In this document: positions 16,801 to 25,485 of the stretch, one piece after another
How the letters are laid out: each line of letters begins with the position of its first letter
Numbering within the stretch: position 1 is the stretch's first letter
The notes under the pieces: model-generated
What the model saw: only the letters and a program-made list of their open reading frames with translations
Database searches by the model: none
What the model was told of the DNA's origin: nothing
NCBI GenBank assembly: GCA_963844055.1
Contig: CAWJMN010000001.1
Location: 1,426,001 to 1,490,000 of the forward strand
Direction: 5' to 3'
Length of the DNA stretch: 64,000 bases
Source: CAWJMN01 sp963844055
Lineage (GTDB): Bacteria > Planctomycetota > Planctomycetia > Pirellulales > Pirellulaceae
Made by a program: the position numbers and the translations under genes

Positions 16801-19800
16801 TTCAAAGAGGGCAGTGTTGGCGGCAGAATAGGTAAATCGAACGGTTGCGGAGGGGACGCTTCCAGAGGCATCGATAATGGCGCTGGTGCCAACATCCATT
16901 TGAATTTGGCGGTTGGTGCTATGGGGAGTTGCACCGGTGTACTGCAGGCGTCCCCCAGCGAAATGCAGGCCGATTCCGCCAGGTGTTGCGGTTTCGGCAA
17001 TGGCACTGCGATTTCCAAGGCTGCTATTATTTCCATAGTCAGCAAGAGAAGCGACGTTCAGCGTGCCGCCAGCCAGGGTGGTCGTTCCACTGTAGCTGTT
17101 GTTGGTGCCAGAAAGTACAAGTGTGCCGGACGTTGTTTTCGTAACGTCGCCGCTTCCAGAGATCACGCCTGCAAACGAACCTTGTCCTACGACCAAATTA
17201 CCACTGCTGCCGTAGGCTCGGGTGACAATGCTGTCGCCTGCATCACCGGTAAGGTTGGTTAGGGTGACGTTTGGCTCATTACTTGCAAGGTCTTGCGCCA
17301 GGGCCAATGCAATACTTCCGGCACCAGCTAATAAAGCTGATGCGTACGTACCGCCGTTAACCACCATCGTTCCCGAAAAGTTCGGATACGCAGCGAGGGC
17401 TGCTGCAATGGAAGCAAAGGCATCAATGCCCACATAGGCCGATTGTATGCCAGCTTGTTCCAGGTTGCCGTCTACCATGGCAACGGTAGACCATTGATCG
17501 TTGACATACAACGTCGTGGGTGTTCCCGATGCCGAGATCAATACGACGTCGTTGCCATCGTTGCCGTTATAAAAGATCTTAAGCGGTTTGCCATCAATGA
17601 AGAGGGTGGTTCCTGCAGCAAGTCCCGCAAACGCACCCGTCGTATCGGAAGGCGCACTGCCATCATTGTCGATGATCGTGAAGACCTGCGATGGGGCCGG
17701 TGTAAAACTGCCGGCAGTTCCTAGGAAGGGCGTTGTCAGCGTGGCTCCAGGCCCAATAGTAACCGAGCCTCCCGCGATCACCTTGACTTGGTCGTAGCCA
17801 GTGCCAGCGGGCTGCGAAGCATTGAGGAACTCTGCGACAAGAGTCCCGTTTTCGACGTAGTTGCCATTTACCGTGGTGATGCCGGGGCTGGTACCTGGTG
17901 TATGAAAAGCGCCCGATTGAATCGTAAGTGGGCCAGTTTGTCCCGTTCCCGCCAGGGTTACTCCCGATGCTACGGTGATCGGACTATTCGCAAGCGAGCC
18001 ATTCATTACCAAGGTTCCGGCATTGATAGTGGCTGGACCTGATAGGTTGTTAGTGCCCGTTAGCGTAAGGTCACCTGCGCTGTTTTTGACAAGCTGCGAA
18101 GGGCCGGTCTGGGTAACGTTGCCTGCCATCGTGACTCCTCCTGCGCCAGTCACGGTCAGAATGGAAGCATCTAATGCGACTGGCCCTGATAAGGTAACTG
18201 CCCCCGCATTCGACTGCAGATTGAGGTCTTGGCTCGGTCCGGGCCCGGATGGAACAAGCGAGACCGCGCCTGCAAAGGAGTTGAAACCCGACTGATTCAA
18301 GATGGCTGGACTGGTTCCCGCAGGTACTGCACTCACCACGAGAGGCTCGGCCCCAATTGCGATATTGCCAGTTAGCGCCAAGGTGCTGCCGCTGGCAACC
18401 GTGGTTCCACCCGTAGTGCTTCCAAGTGCAGAGCTATTGGCCGCAGTTAGTGTACCGGCATTGATTGACGTCGTACCGGTGTAGGTGTTGTTTCCTGAAA
18501 GTTGAAGGTTGCCGGCTCCGTCTTTAATTACATTCAGCACCGAGGGGGCAGTGCTATTGATGGAGCCGTTGACTTGGATATTCCCGGCACCACGGAAAGT
18601 GACGGTGGATAGGCCAATGGTGCTTGCAATACTGCCATTAAGGGTAAGCGTCCCTGCATCGGAAACGATCGTTGCAAACGCTTCGCTCACAATGCTGGCG
18701 CTAAGGTCATTCACGATGAAGTTGCCGGTCGTTACGTTGCGTCCTGGCCCGGTGAATGGAAGGGAGGCATCGGTCAACGCGTCAAGTCGCAGGCCCGTAA
18801 TATTTGGTAGGGAGGTTGTGAACTTAATGGTGTAGGTGTCGCTCGCAGGATTTACGCCACTTGCCAAAATGGAATTGTCCCCTTGCAAAGCAAGTGTCAC
18901 TCCATTGGCAGACTGCAAAGACGTGACATTGACGGGAATCCAGCTGGCGCTCACGGCGCCCCCATTATCCAGACCGTCGGCGAATGTGGAGCGGTCGGAG
19001 AAAGTCACACTCAGGCGGAACTTGCCAAGCGTTGATCCTCCTGCACCGCCGGAGGCAATCTTGACGGTGAACTCGCTCAGCACGCCGCCCGGATTGAGGT
19101 TGCTTGCGGTTTCAAAGACGGCGGTGTTAATTCCCGCCCCATTGTTTGACCATCCCGTGGCGTTATTTCCATCAAGCACATTTGCCACGGAAAAACCCGA
19201 TTGGGATCGGATTGCTGTCGCATTTTGCAGCGCCACCGATTGGCTCGGTGGCAGAATGTTAATCGGGCCACCATATGCGGTGTTCCCCGCTGGGCTACGC
19301 AGGGCTCCCTGTCCCCCATCTCCGGTTCCTGCGATCGACAACGACTCGACGCCAACGGTGATGCCACTTGCCAACAGCAAAGTCGCTCCTGACTCCACGG
19401 TCGTTCCGCCGAGGGTAGATCCGAGCGCCGAGTTGGAGCCAGCTTCAAGTGTTCCTGCAGCAACGGTGGCGATGCCATCAAACGTGTTGTTTCCACTCAG
19501 GGTGAATTTGCCCGTGCCACGCTTGGTTAACTGTCCATTGCCAACGACTTGGCCGCTAAAGGTGGTGGCGGTGTTGGCAAGGCCCGTAGTTAGCGTGCCG
19601 CCGGTCAAATCCACAACGCCAGATCCGGCAAGCGAGCCGATGCTGTCTGACTTGCCATTGAGTTCTAGTTTGGCAACGGAAAGCGATACAGCCGACGAAT
19701 CGGGAAGGATATTGCTGGCTTGCAGGATGAATCGATCGCCTGAAGCACCAGTTAAATTGAGGGCCGCAGGTGCAAAAGCAGCATCCGTCGCAAATAGCTT

Positions 19801-20991
19801 CACGATGCTGGAACTACCGGCCGTATTGATCGTCAGAGACGCGGCTGGATTGGCGAACAGTTGGTTTTCCTGAGAGCTTGTGGCAAAGGTCAGCGCGCTA
19901 ACATTCGCAGTCGAGCTAGGATCATCGCGCAGCTCCGCATCAACGGTTCCCGCAGGCAGGTTGAATACCAGGTTAGCAATGGAGGTCGCCGTTGTATCGA
20001 CCGGTTCCAAGTTGCGATAGTCGATCTGCGTGGTTCCTAGTGTTAGGCTCCCACTACCAGGATTGGCAACAGATCCGGTTAAGGTGTGGGTTCCTGTCGC
20101 AAATGTTCCACCGACGGTTTTGAGAGAATCGTGTCCTCCGCTGCCGCCATCGAAGGCAATCGTCTTACCAATCGGATTGTTCAAGTTGACCGTCAGCGTG
20201 TCGTCGCCACCGGCCCCCAGGAAGTTAAAGCCTTGAAACGTCGCGCCTGAGGCGATGGTTACCGTATTGCCACTGACAACAAAGTTTGCATTAAGTCCCG
20301 TGCCGGCATTAAAGACGGAATTTGCAGATGTGATTTGCCAGCCACCGCTTGGTAAAGCGGCAACGGTGACATTATCACTGGCGCCAGACGTATCGGTGAC
20401 AACGAGCGTTCCACTGACCAGCGACACTGTCGAAACAGGTGTTGCCACTAAGCGGGTTGCAATGGCGTTAGAGAAGCTGGAAGCTCCACCCGTCGCGGTA
20501 AATGCATCAAACAGCAACTGCCCCTGGGGCACATCCGCAGTGGAAGTTCCGGACCAAGTGATTTGGCTACTTACGGTGGCGGGTTGCCAATAGGTTCCAA
20601 AAAGTGGTGTGAGCGAATAGCCCGACGAGGTTGTGCCAAAGCTGGTAAAGGGGCTGGGAGCAGCCGTCGTGGCACTAAAGGCCGTCAGTGATGGAGAGAC
20701 GTTGGCCACATCATGGCCGAAGACGATGAAGCCCCAACCTTGTCCTGCAGCATAGGTGTTTCCCGAATTGTCCACCTTGAGAGCGAAGTCGTATTTGAAA
20801 TTGCTGGTCGCAGGCTGCGGCGTGACCGTGTATTCCAGCTTCAGCGGAAAGCCTGCCAGAACCCGGCGAGCTTCTAACGGCTCAAAAAACAAAGATCGAG
20901 CCTGCCGACGTTTTTCCCCCTGAAACAGCGTTTTCCTCGAAGAAATCGATGGACGACGACCACAAATCGATTGCAGGAGCTGAAAAAGCAT
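13837..20991 (-). CDS. Giant surface protein with autotransporter-associated beta repeats and RTX-type calcium repeats
   Basis: This 2384-residue protein has an Arg-rich N terminus with RSLFFEPLEARRVLAG near residue 34-48, a planctomycete LEPR-XLL-like export motif. The middle, about 440-1460, carries several autotransporter-associated strand repeats, each with GNNT(Y/F)xG.T.(I/V)..GTL.A..(S/N)..G (near 505, 815, 985, 1285, 1430). These build a long beta-helix. From about 2020 the C terminus has calcium-binding nonapeptides such as GGNDYIATS, GNDRIYGGNGNDNLSG and GNDVLIGGAGQDTLRG, typical of RTX proteins. No membrane-spanning autotransporter barrel is visible, and the end is a short acidic helix. 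A secreted or surface-attached structural or adhesive role is inferred. ATG at 20989-20991. Confidence 0.88.
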   Translation of the reverse strand: MLFQLLQSICGRRPSISSRKTLFQGEKRRQARSLFFEPLEARRVLAGFPLKLEYTVTPQPATSNFKYDFALKVDNSGNTYAAGQGWGFIVFGHDVANVSPSLTAFSATTAAPSPFTSFGTTSSGYSLTPLFGTYWQPATVSSQITWSGTSTADVPQGQLLFDAFTATGGASSFSNAIATRLVATPVSTVSLVSGTLVVTDTSGASDNVTVAALPSGGWQITSANSVFNAGTGLNANFVVSGNTVTIASGATFQGFNFLGAGGDDTLTVNLNNPIGKTIAFDGGSGGHDSLKTVGGTFATGTHTLTGSVANPGSGSLTLGTTQIDYRNLEPVDTTATSIANLVFNLPAGTVDAELRDDPSSTANVSALTFATSSQENQLFANPAASLTINTAGSSSIVKLFATDAAFAPAALNLTGASGDRFILQASNILPDSSAVSLSVAKLELNGKSDSIGSLAGSGVVDLTGGTLTTGLANTATTFSGQVVGNGQLTKRGTGKFTLSGNNTFDGIATVAAGTLEAGSNSALGSTLGGTTVESGATLLLASGITVGVESLSIAGTGDGGQGALRSPAGNTAYGGPINILPPSQSVALQNATAIRSQSGFSVANVLDGNNATGWSNNGAGINTAVFETASNLNPGGVLSEFTVKIASGGAGGSTLGKFRLSVTFSDRSTFADGLDNGGAVSASWIPVNVTSLQSANGVTLALQGDNSILASGVNPASDTYTIKFTTSLPNITGLRLDALTDASLPFTGPGRNVTTGNFIVNDLSASIVSEAFATIVSDAGTLTLNGSIASTIGLSTVTFRGAGNIQVNGSINSTAPSVLNVIKDGAGNLQLSGNNTYTGTTSINAGTLTAANSSALGSTTGGTTVASGSTLALTGNIAIGAEPLVVSAVPAGTSPAILNQSGFNSFAGAVSLVPSGPGPSQDLNLQSNAGAVTLSGPVALDASILTVTGAGGVTMAGNVTQTGPSQLVKNSAGDLTLTGTNNLSGPATINAGTLVMNGSLANSPITVASGVTLAGTGQTGPLTIQSGAFHTPGTSPGITTVNGNYVENGTLVAEFLNASQPAGTGYDQVKVIAGGSVTIGPGATLTTPFLGTAGSFTPAPSQVFTIIDNDGSAPSDTTGAFAGLAAGTTLFIDGKPLKIFYNGNDGNDVVLISASGTPTTLYVNDQWSTVAMVDGNLEQAGIQSAYVGIDAFASIAAALAAYPNFSGTMVVNGGTYASALLAGAGSIALALAQDLASNEPNVTLTNLTGDAGDSIVTRAYGSSGNLVVGQGSFAGVISGSGDVTKTTSGTLVLSGTNNSYSGTTTLAGGTLNVASLADYGNNSSLGNRSAIAETATPGGIGLHFAGGRLQYTGATPHSTNRQIQMDVGTSAIIDASGSVPSATVRFTYSAANTALFEGSGPRTIELTGTNTGDNRFAIQLSNEGGNPTSLSKSGLGSWSLTSANTYSGTTLVTGGTLLANNATGSATGTSNILVTGGSLGGTGGVAGTVATSGGGTISPGSGPALTESLSTASVTMAAGDGLSFDIQGAAPVSGYDQLIVNGSLILSGNVNLSLTGSYVPVAGNAFTLIDTSGGVSGSGKLVLNSVLLNEGDNFTYNGSPMKITYAGGVDGKDVVLYYDSVPVIQANSYGPNTHNAIEVKLVGANLQVRVDGSLQLDTPFAGVTSLIINGQSGSDNLILDYSNGSPIPAGGITFSGGTGGETSPGDTLTLKNGTVSTITYGFLNNSDGSISIDGKVVNYTGLEPILDNLNATNRVFNFTGGAETITWNVVGGLNQIDSTLGESVSFGNPTSSLAINMGTGDDTLRINGILPGFSATTSIEGGSSSDNDQLFINTLGNTAPIIATITSTSIDGLTAAAGTDVTFSNINLLDFTGTNFADTIATNLTTPSVNNDLALVNVHGGNENDQFYLSVPSSPTSTPLGLIGINLFGDDGNDSFGSLANKIVPSFDKANGAAIFIDGGNPDSLLLPSRNSTTGDLSGDRLYLDISSTAAPAVVDTVTGFVDSGSHKRLIYNGIEDIDLYDNNGQLTSVHQGALYMRASEIADYLVLSGVAGGKVRVRVNNSYYGDYAPTTKLVLYARGGNDYIATSAMPATLPLELFGNEGDDSITGGASNDLIVGGEGLDRLSGGAGGADEIWGDVFSPGVAGLPNLDVMATPLDLAAIAWRATQVDRSLVNSLGGAAATPSTDGNDIITTAPGTGADRIYGQGGNDTVTASSQDDVLYGGDGIDNLSGANGNDRIYGGNGNDNLSGEAGDDLLFGDAGNDTLSGGMGNDVLIGGAGQDTLRGDQNRDLLLGGFLSNYTSGPVTGNSSSKAYGDTSDLAMLALLTNWTAASSPTLPFAGLSITSDNEVDSLSGGDSTDDFYNDAVDLLVDYLVAQGDRKLL

Positions 20992-21000
20992 GCGAGTCTC

Positions 21001-21196
21001 GCTGTTTAAAATGACTTAAAAGGCGGTTTCCTATCGCCTATACGGGGGTGTAAACGTAAGCGAGGGAAATGCTAAACTACCCCTACAGGAAATACAATCA
21101 ATTTCTACGGAAAAAGTGGAAAAATAGGCTGTTTAGGTCATCTGGCACGTTGTGTGCTGCTGTCTTAAAAGGACCTAAAAGTGTGGTTAACTATCG
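21001..21196 (+). repeat. Imperfect direct repeat flanking the kinase promoter
   Basis: Unit A (21001-21036) and unit B (21159-21196) share GCTGT, TTAAAA, GAC, TAAAAG, GGTT and CTATCG in the same order with a few gaps; about 30 of 38 positions agree by eye. Units are 158 bases apart. They could be paired binding sites or a relic of a duplication. Confidence 0.45.
21143..21158 (+). promoter_or_regulatory. Putative sigma-54 (-24/-12) promoter of the FHA-GAF kinase
   Basis: TGGCACGTTGTGTGCT has the complete TGGCACG -24 element and GC exactly 12 bases after GG. One base (G for T) departs from TTGC. Predicted start near 21169, leader about 237 bases to the kinase ATG. Confidence 0.68.
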
Positions 21197-21405
21197 AAAC
21201 TGACTGACGGCAGACCGTCGTTTTTGGTTGCCCCAGCGGTTGCAGGTCATCCTGGAAAGGGAATACTGGCAAAGGTTTAGGTATCAATCTCCGGTGTGAA
21301 GCGCTGGCAAGCTTGCGGTGCAAGTCTGTGAAAGGCTTGGCAACTTCCACCTAGCACTGTTTCCATTCCCCGTTCACCATTTGTTCCTGGAGATCTGCCC
21401 CCCTC

Positions 21406-23127
21406 ATGCACACGCTGCTAGTTATGCAAGGTCGCGACCGTGGCCAACGGTTTGTCATGTCCGACGACGTGATCACGTTGGGCCGTGAGAGTACCTGCAC
21501 GATCCAGCTGCATGACAGCGAAGTCTCTAGGCGCCATTGCGAACTGAAACGGCTAGAGGATGGAACGGTCGTCGCAACTGACCTGGGCAGTTCCAATGGC
21601 TCGTACCTCAATGGCCAATCGTTTCGTGAAGCAGTGCTAAAGAATGGCGATCGGCTTCAGCTTGGACGCTCGTTGCTGTTGTTCTCGGCGACTCAAGGGG
21701 CCAGCGACAATCCGCAACTAGCTCATCAGATTGACATTGTTTCGCATGATCGTGGACGGGATGAATCGCAGATCGTAAAGACCTCGGTTCCGCCGGACAA
21801 TAGTCAGCTAATGGCCTTCCCAGAGGCATCCGATAGCCCGTGGCTGGCCAAGGCTCGCGGCAACTTGCAGATCATGTACCGTACGGCATTGGCGGTTAGC
21901 CAAACGCTCGACATCGATCAGCTGTTGCAGCGTATTTTGGAGATGATCTTTGATTGGGTCGAGGCGGATCGTGGCCTCATCTTGCTGAAGAGCAATGAGA
22001 CAGGCGAGCTTGAACCTTCTGCAAGTCGCAATCGTAACGAAAAGCCCGCGCAAGAGCGTTTTGCGATTAGCCGTACGATTCTGGACTATGTTTTGCAGCA
22101 CAAACAGGGAGTGCATACAAGCGACGCAGGAGAAGATAATCGCTGGAGTACCGCTCAAAGCATCGTTACCTTGGGAGTTCGAGAGGCCATCTGTGTACCT
22201 ATGCAGGGCCGTTACGGCATTGTTGGCGTGATCTACATCGATACCAGCAGCTCGGCCGGCCAATTGATGGAATCCGGCAAGCCGACGAAGTTTTCAGAGG
22301 ACCACCTTAAACTGATGGTGGCCATTGGCCATCAAGCGGCGCTGGCAATTGAAGATACTTCCTACTATTCCGCAATGGTTCAAGCGGAACGCCTAGCGGC
22401 GATGGGACAAACCATTGCTACGCTCTCGCACCATATCAAAAACATCCTGCAAGGGATTAGTGGTGGCAGCTACTTGATTGAGGCCGGGCTAAAGTCGAGC
22501 GACAACGAAGTGGTTCGTAAGGGGTGGCGGATTGTTGAGAAGAACCAGGAGCGGATCTTGAGCCTGGTGATGGACATGCTTACCTTCAGTAAGGAGAGGC
22601 GCCCCGAACTGAAGGTTGCCGACCCCTGCGACGTGGTTGAAGACGTGGTAGAGCTGATGCAGGCCCGCGCCGCCGAAGCCCATGTGTCACTTGCCTGGCA
22701 AAAGGCCGATTCGCTACCAACGGTTCAGTTCGATGCCGAAATGTTGCAGCGTGCGATCCTTAACATCGTCGGTAACGCGATTGACGCTTGTGAGAAGTTG
22801 CCCGATAGACAAGTGACGGTACGCGTCGAATCCGGCAAGCTGCAAAAGACGCTCGAAATCATTGTTGAGGACAACGGCGAAGGGATTCCGCTCGAAGACC
22901 AAAAGAAGATCTTCTCCGTCTTTGAATCGCGTAAGGGGGCTCGTGGTACCGGCCTTGGCCTACCCGTCAGCCAAAAAATCCTGCGCGAACATGGTGGCGA
23001 CGTCTTATTGGAAAGCACGCCTGGCGTCGGCAGCCGCTTTATTCTCTGTCTGCCAGCGATGCCGGCACCCTCTTACGACCCGAACTCGACCCAGTTCGTG
23101 CCGTTTGACGTCCCTCGGGCCAGTTAG
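21406..23127 (+). CDS. FHA-GAF sensor histidine kinase
   Basis: A 573-residue cytosolic kinase with no transmembrane segment. Residues 1-95 form an FHA phosphothreonine-binding domain (TLGRESTCTIQLHDSEVSRRHCEL, DLGSSNGSYLNGQ), 150-320 a GAF domain (ILEMIFDWVEADRGLILLKS ... YGIVGVIYID), then the dimerisation/phosphoacceptor region QTIATLSHHIKNILQGI near 345 and a HATPase domain with NIVGNAIDAC (N box), VEDNGEGIP (G1) and RGTGLGLPVSQKIL (G2). It may read Ser/Thr kinase output through FHA and feed a receiver in trans. No cognate regulator is adjacent; the NtrC-type operon 700 bases downstream is the nearest candidate. ATG at 21406 with a weak, distant GGAG. Confidence 0.93.
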   Translation: MHTLLVMQGRDRGQRFVMSDDVITLGRESTCTIQLHDSEVSRRHCELKRLEDGTVVATDLGSSNGSYLNGQSFREAVLKNGDRLQLGRSLLLFSATQGASDNPQLAHQIDIVSHDRGRDESQIVKTSVPPDNSQLMAFPEASDSPWLAKARGNLQIMYRTALAVSQTLDIDQLLQRILEMIFDWVEADRGLILLKSNETGELEPSASRNRNEKPAQERFAISRTILDYVLQHKQGVHTSDAGEDNRWSTAQSIVTLGVREAICVPMQGRYGIVGVIYIDTSSSAGQLMESGKPTKFSEDHLKLMVAIGHQAALAIEDTSYYSAMVQAERLAAMGQTIATLSHHIKNILQGISGGSYLIEAGLKSSDNEVVRKGWRIVEKNQERILSLVMDMLTFSKERRPELKVADPCDVVEDVVELMQARAAEAHVSLAWQKADSLPTVQFDAEMLQRAILNIVGNAIDACEKLPDRQVTVRVESGKLQKTLEIIVEDNGEGIPLEDQKKIFSVFESRKGARGTGLGLPVSQKILREHGGDVLLESTPGVGSRFILCLPAMPAPSYDPNSTQFVPFDVPRAS

Positions 23128-23347
23128 TCCCGCCCGGCAGTCTCTGCCTAGCTTGGCCCGGACGCCCTCGATTTAGCAAGCGTCTGCACTTGCCTGAGAA
23201 CTGGTCATCGTATTGCCCGGTTTTTGGCAAGCTGCCTGGTGGCTGTTAAAGAGGATTCCTTGGAAAATAAAAGTCAATGGCTGTAAGTCCTTGTTTTATA
23301 TTGGGTTGTGAGTTGTGCTTTAGGTTTTTTGAAGCCTGTAAATGAAT

Positions 23348-23363
23348 TGGCACGTGATCTGCA
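23348..23363 (+). promoter_or_regulatory. Putative sigma-54 (-24/-12) promoter of the kinase/regulator operon
   Basis: TGGCACGTGATCTGCA has the full -24 element and GC 12 bases after GG; only the first T of TTGCA is changed. It points at an operon that encodes a sigma-54 activator, consistent with autoregulation. Predicted start near 23374. Confidence 0.7.
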
Positions 23364-23408
23364 ATATGTAGTAGGCATGCTAGTTTGCGAAGCATAGAGC
23401 TTCTCGGG

Positions 23409-23449
23409 TGCATGGATGTTCCTGATAGCTAGTTCCGATGCATGGATGT
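23409..23449 (+). promoter_or_regulatory. Tandem CsrA-like binding motifs in the operon leader
   Basis: TGCATGGATGT occurs at 23409-23419 and again at 23439-23449, 30 bases apart. With the preceding base, each copy agrees with 10 of 12 positions of the CsrA consensus RUACARGGAUGU, and GCA/UGU can pair to present UGGA in a loop. Both lie within the predicted leader transcript. Confidence 0.5.
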
Positions 23450-23835
23450 AATTGATCATTTCACATTTTTGATGTGTGTTGCTGGGTTGGCAGCATGAGG
23501 GCCTAGGCGAAATTGGGCCCAGTCTCCTGCCGACGTCCGATGCTCACCGTCAACTACCGTCCGCCAGAGCCCGGCTCCTAGGGACAGCGAAGGGAGAGGT
23601 CGCTGTTTTTAGGGTGCCCGGGCGCGGCGGATTACGGTGTTTCTTGGCGAGCTGTGCTCAGCGTTCTTACGCAGCCTTCAATTGAGCTTGCTCGGTTTTG
23701 TACCTCATGGGTACACTCCCACCCGCCTAATAGCCTCAAGCCACGCCGTTGGCCATCGTCTTCAGAAGGTGGCAGATGGATGGAATTTCAGGGGGATCGC
23801 CACTTCTAGCGATCTTGGGGCGCAAGGAGGAACCG

Positions 23836-25485
23836 ATGTCTGCCCCATGGCCCATTCAGCGCAAACTTCAAATCTGCGTCGGTCTATTGATTGCCATTGT
23901 CGGCATGCTTGCAGTCAGCAGTTTACGTGGTGTGTATTCCTATCGTGAACTGGCCAAGACGATCAGTTGGCGTGCTGATGAACTTCCCTATGCCGATGAA
24001 CTTTCGCGGCGCATTGACGAACTGCGCGCTTCGTTGCCTCGTCCCAATAACTTTGAGCCCGGCCTGACCGAAACAACACTCGGTGGACGTGCGGTGGAGT
24101 TTGAGCATCAAGTCTATCGGCTGAATCTGACGCGTGTTACTCAGTCGGTTCAAACGTATCGTCGTCATCTTGATCATGAACTGCCGCAGTTCGGAAAGCT
24201 CAGTGATCGAAGTGCGGACCGTCAGGCCCTCGATGCCATCGCTGCCATTCTGGATGAACTTCAAAAACCCCAAGATGATCTGCGCTGGATGCTCGATTCG
24301 GGGCATGCCCATCGAATCTCCGAAAAGGTTGCTGATATCAATGAATTGGCAACTCCGCTTCGGCATCACCTCGTCCAACGAATGCACAGTTTCGCCGGCG
24401 ATGTACGCGTACAGTACCAAACGATGATTGTGCTGACCTGGGTCAGCCTTGTCGGCCTGGTGGCTGGGATGTTTGTTGTTGTTCGCCTGTTCTATGTGTG
24501 GGTGATGGTGCCACTTGATGTGCTAACCAAAGGGGCGCGAACCATTGCTGGCAAAGCCGATTTCAACTTTCGAATCAAAATGGATTCGGGTGATGAAATG
24601 CAGGAACTGGCCGACGGCTTTAACGCGATGACCAGCCGCTTTCAAGAGATCCGCCAAGACCTCGACCAAAAGGTGAAGCAAAGAACGCAAGAAGTCGTTC
24701 GTTCCGAACAGTTGGCCAGCGTCGGCTTTTTGGCGGCGGGTGTGGCCCATGAAATCAATAATCCACTTGGCACGATCATGTGGTCGGCCGAGTCGCTGGA
24801 ATCTCGCGTTGATGAGCTGTTTGCCGACAGCGACGAGGAAAATGAAGACAGCAATTCCAACCGATCCATTTTGCTTCGGCTATTGCGTCATATTCAAAAG
24901 GAAGCCGATCGCTGCAAGGGAATCACCGACAAGCTGTTGGACTTCAGCCGCTTAGGCGACATTGAAAAGCATGACACCAACCTGGGCGAACTCGTCGAGG
25001 GGGTGATTGAGATGGTCCGCCACGTTGGTAATCACCGTGAAAAGTCGATTACCTTCGATTGTGCGCGTCCGGTGATCGCCGCGGTAAATCCTCAAGAGAT
25101 GAAGCAGGTTGTGCTAAACCTGATTACCAACAGCCTAGATAGCCTAGATCCAGGTGGCAGGGTACAGGTCTCTCTTTCCTCGGTTGACGGATTTGCCCAG
25201 TTGATTGTTTCCGACAATGGTTGCGGCATGAACGCAGATACCCTGAAGCATCTATTTGAACCATTTTTCACCCGCCGCCGAGATGGGTCGGGAACAGGAT
25301 TGGGCTTGTCGATCACGTATCGAATTGTTACCGATCACGGTGGCTCGATTGAACCTGTCAGCGCTGGCCCCGGCCAGGGCTCCACCATGCGGGTTCGCCT
25401 GCCGCTTGCCTCTAGTGAAAAAGCAACATTGGACCGGAACAGTCATGAAAGAGAAAGCCAAAAGCGACTCCAAGCAGCCGCATAG
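23836..25485 (+). CDS. Membrane sensor histidine kinase, HAMP and NtrB-like
   Basis: The 549-residue kinase starts at ATG 23836 after a near-perfect AAGGAGG. Transmembrane helices lie at about residues 10-30 and 197-222, framing a helical periplasmic sensor rich in Asp, Glu and Arg. A HAMP segment (VMVPLDVLTKGARTIAGKADFNFRIKMDSGDEMQEL) follows, then a coiled coil and the phosphoacceptor box GFLAAGVAHEINNPLGTI near 308. The HATPase domain shows NLITNSLDSL, VSDNGCGMN and SGTGLGLSITYRIV. The VAHEINNPL form is typical of kinases paired with sigma-54 regulators, and the next gene, overlapping by 41 bases, encodes such a regulator. The signal is unknown. Confidence 0.93.
   Translation: MSAPWPIQRKLQICVGLLIAIVGMLAVSSLRGVYSYRELAKTISWRADELPYADELSRRIDELRASLPRPNNFEPGLTETTLGGRAVEFEHQVYRLNLTRVTQSVQTYRRHLDHELPQFGKLSDRSADRQALDAIAAILDELQKPQDDLRWMLDSGHAHRISEKVADINELATPLRHHLVQRMHSFAGDVRVQYQTMIVLTWVSLVGLVAGMFVVVRLFYVWVMVPLDVLTKGARTIAGKADFNFRIKMDSGDEMQELADGFNAMTSRFQEIRQDLDQKVKQRTQEVVRSEQLASVGFLAAGVAHEINNPLGTIMWSAESLESRVDELFADSDEENEDSNSNRSILLRLLRHIQKEADRCKGITDKLLDFSRLGDIEKHDTNLGELVEGVIEMVRHVGNHREKSITFDCARPVIAAVNPQEMKQVVLNLITNSLDSLDPGGRVQVSLSSVDGFAQLIVSDNGCGMNADTLKHLFEPFFTRRRDGSGTGLGLSITYRIVTDHGGSIEPVSAGPGQGSTMRVRLPLASSEKATLDRNSHERESQKRLQAAA

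Larger units (their letters stand above)
20992..21405. other. Divergent regulatory region between the giant surface gene and the FHA kinase
   Basis: These 414 bases hold no gene. They contain an imperfect 36-38-base direct repeat (21001-21036 and 21159-21196) and a sigma-54-type promoter directed at the kinase (21143-21158). The second repeat copy covers the predicted transcription start of that promoter; the first ends near the giant gene's start. Confidence 0.55.
23128..23835. other. Long leader region before the NtrB/NtrC-type operon
   Basis: This 708-base gap lacks a credible gene. It has a near-consensus sigma-54 promoter (23348-23363), two 11-base repeats matching CsrA sites (23409-23419 and 23439-23449), further GGA motifs near 23778 and 23795, and an AAGGAGG ribosome-binding site immediately before 23836. 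The predicted leader is about 460 bases, long enough to hold RNA-based control or a small RNA. Confidence 0.55.

Noticed and set aside
18836..19873. 345-codon frame on the + strand inside the giant surface gene, and similar long frames at 14000-20600
   Set aside because: They mirror the Thr/Ser/Gly-rich coding strand of the repeat protein, have biased composition and no family likeness.
23409..23449. Two-copy repeat as a start of a CRISPR array or mobile-element end
   Set aside because: Only two 11-base copies, no further units and no cas or transposase genes nearby.
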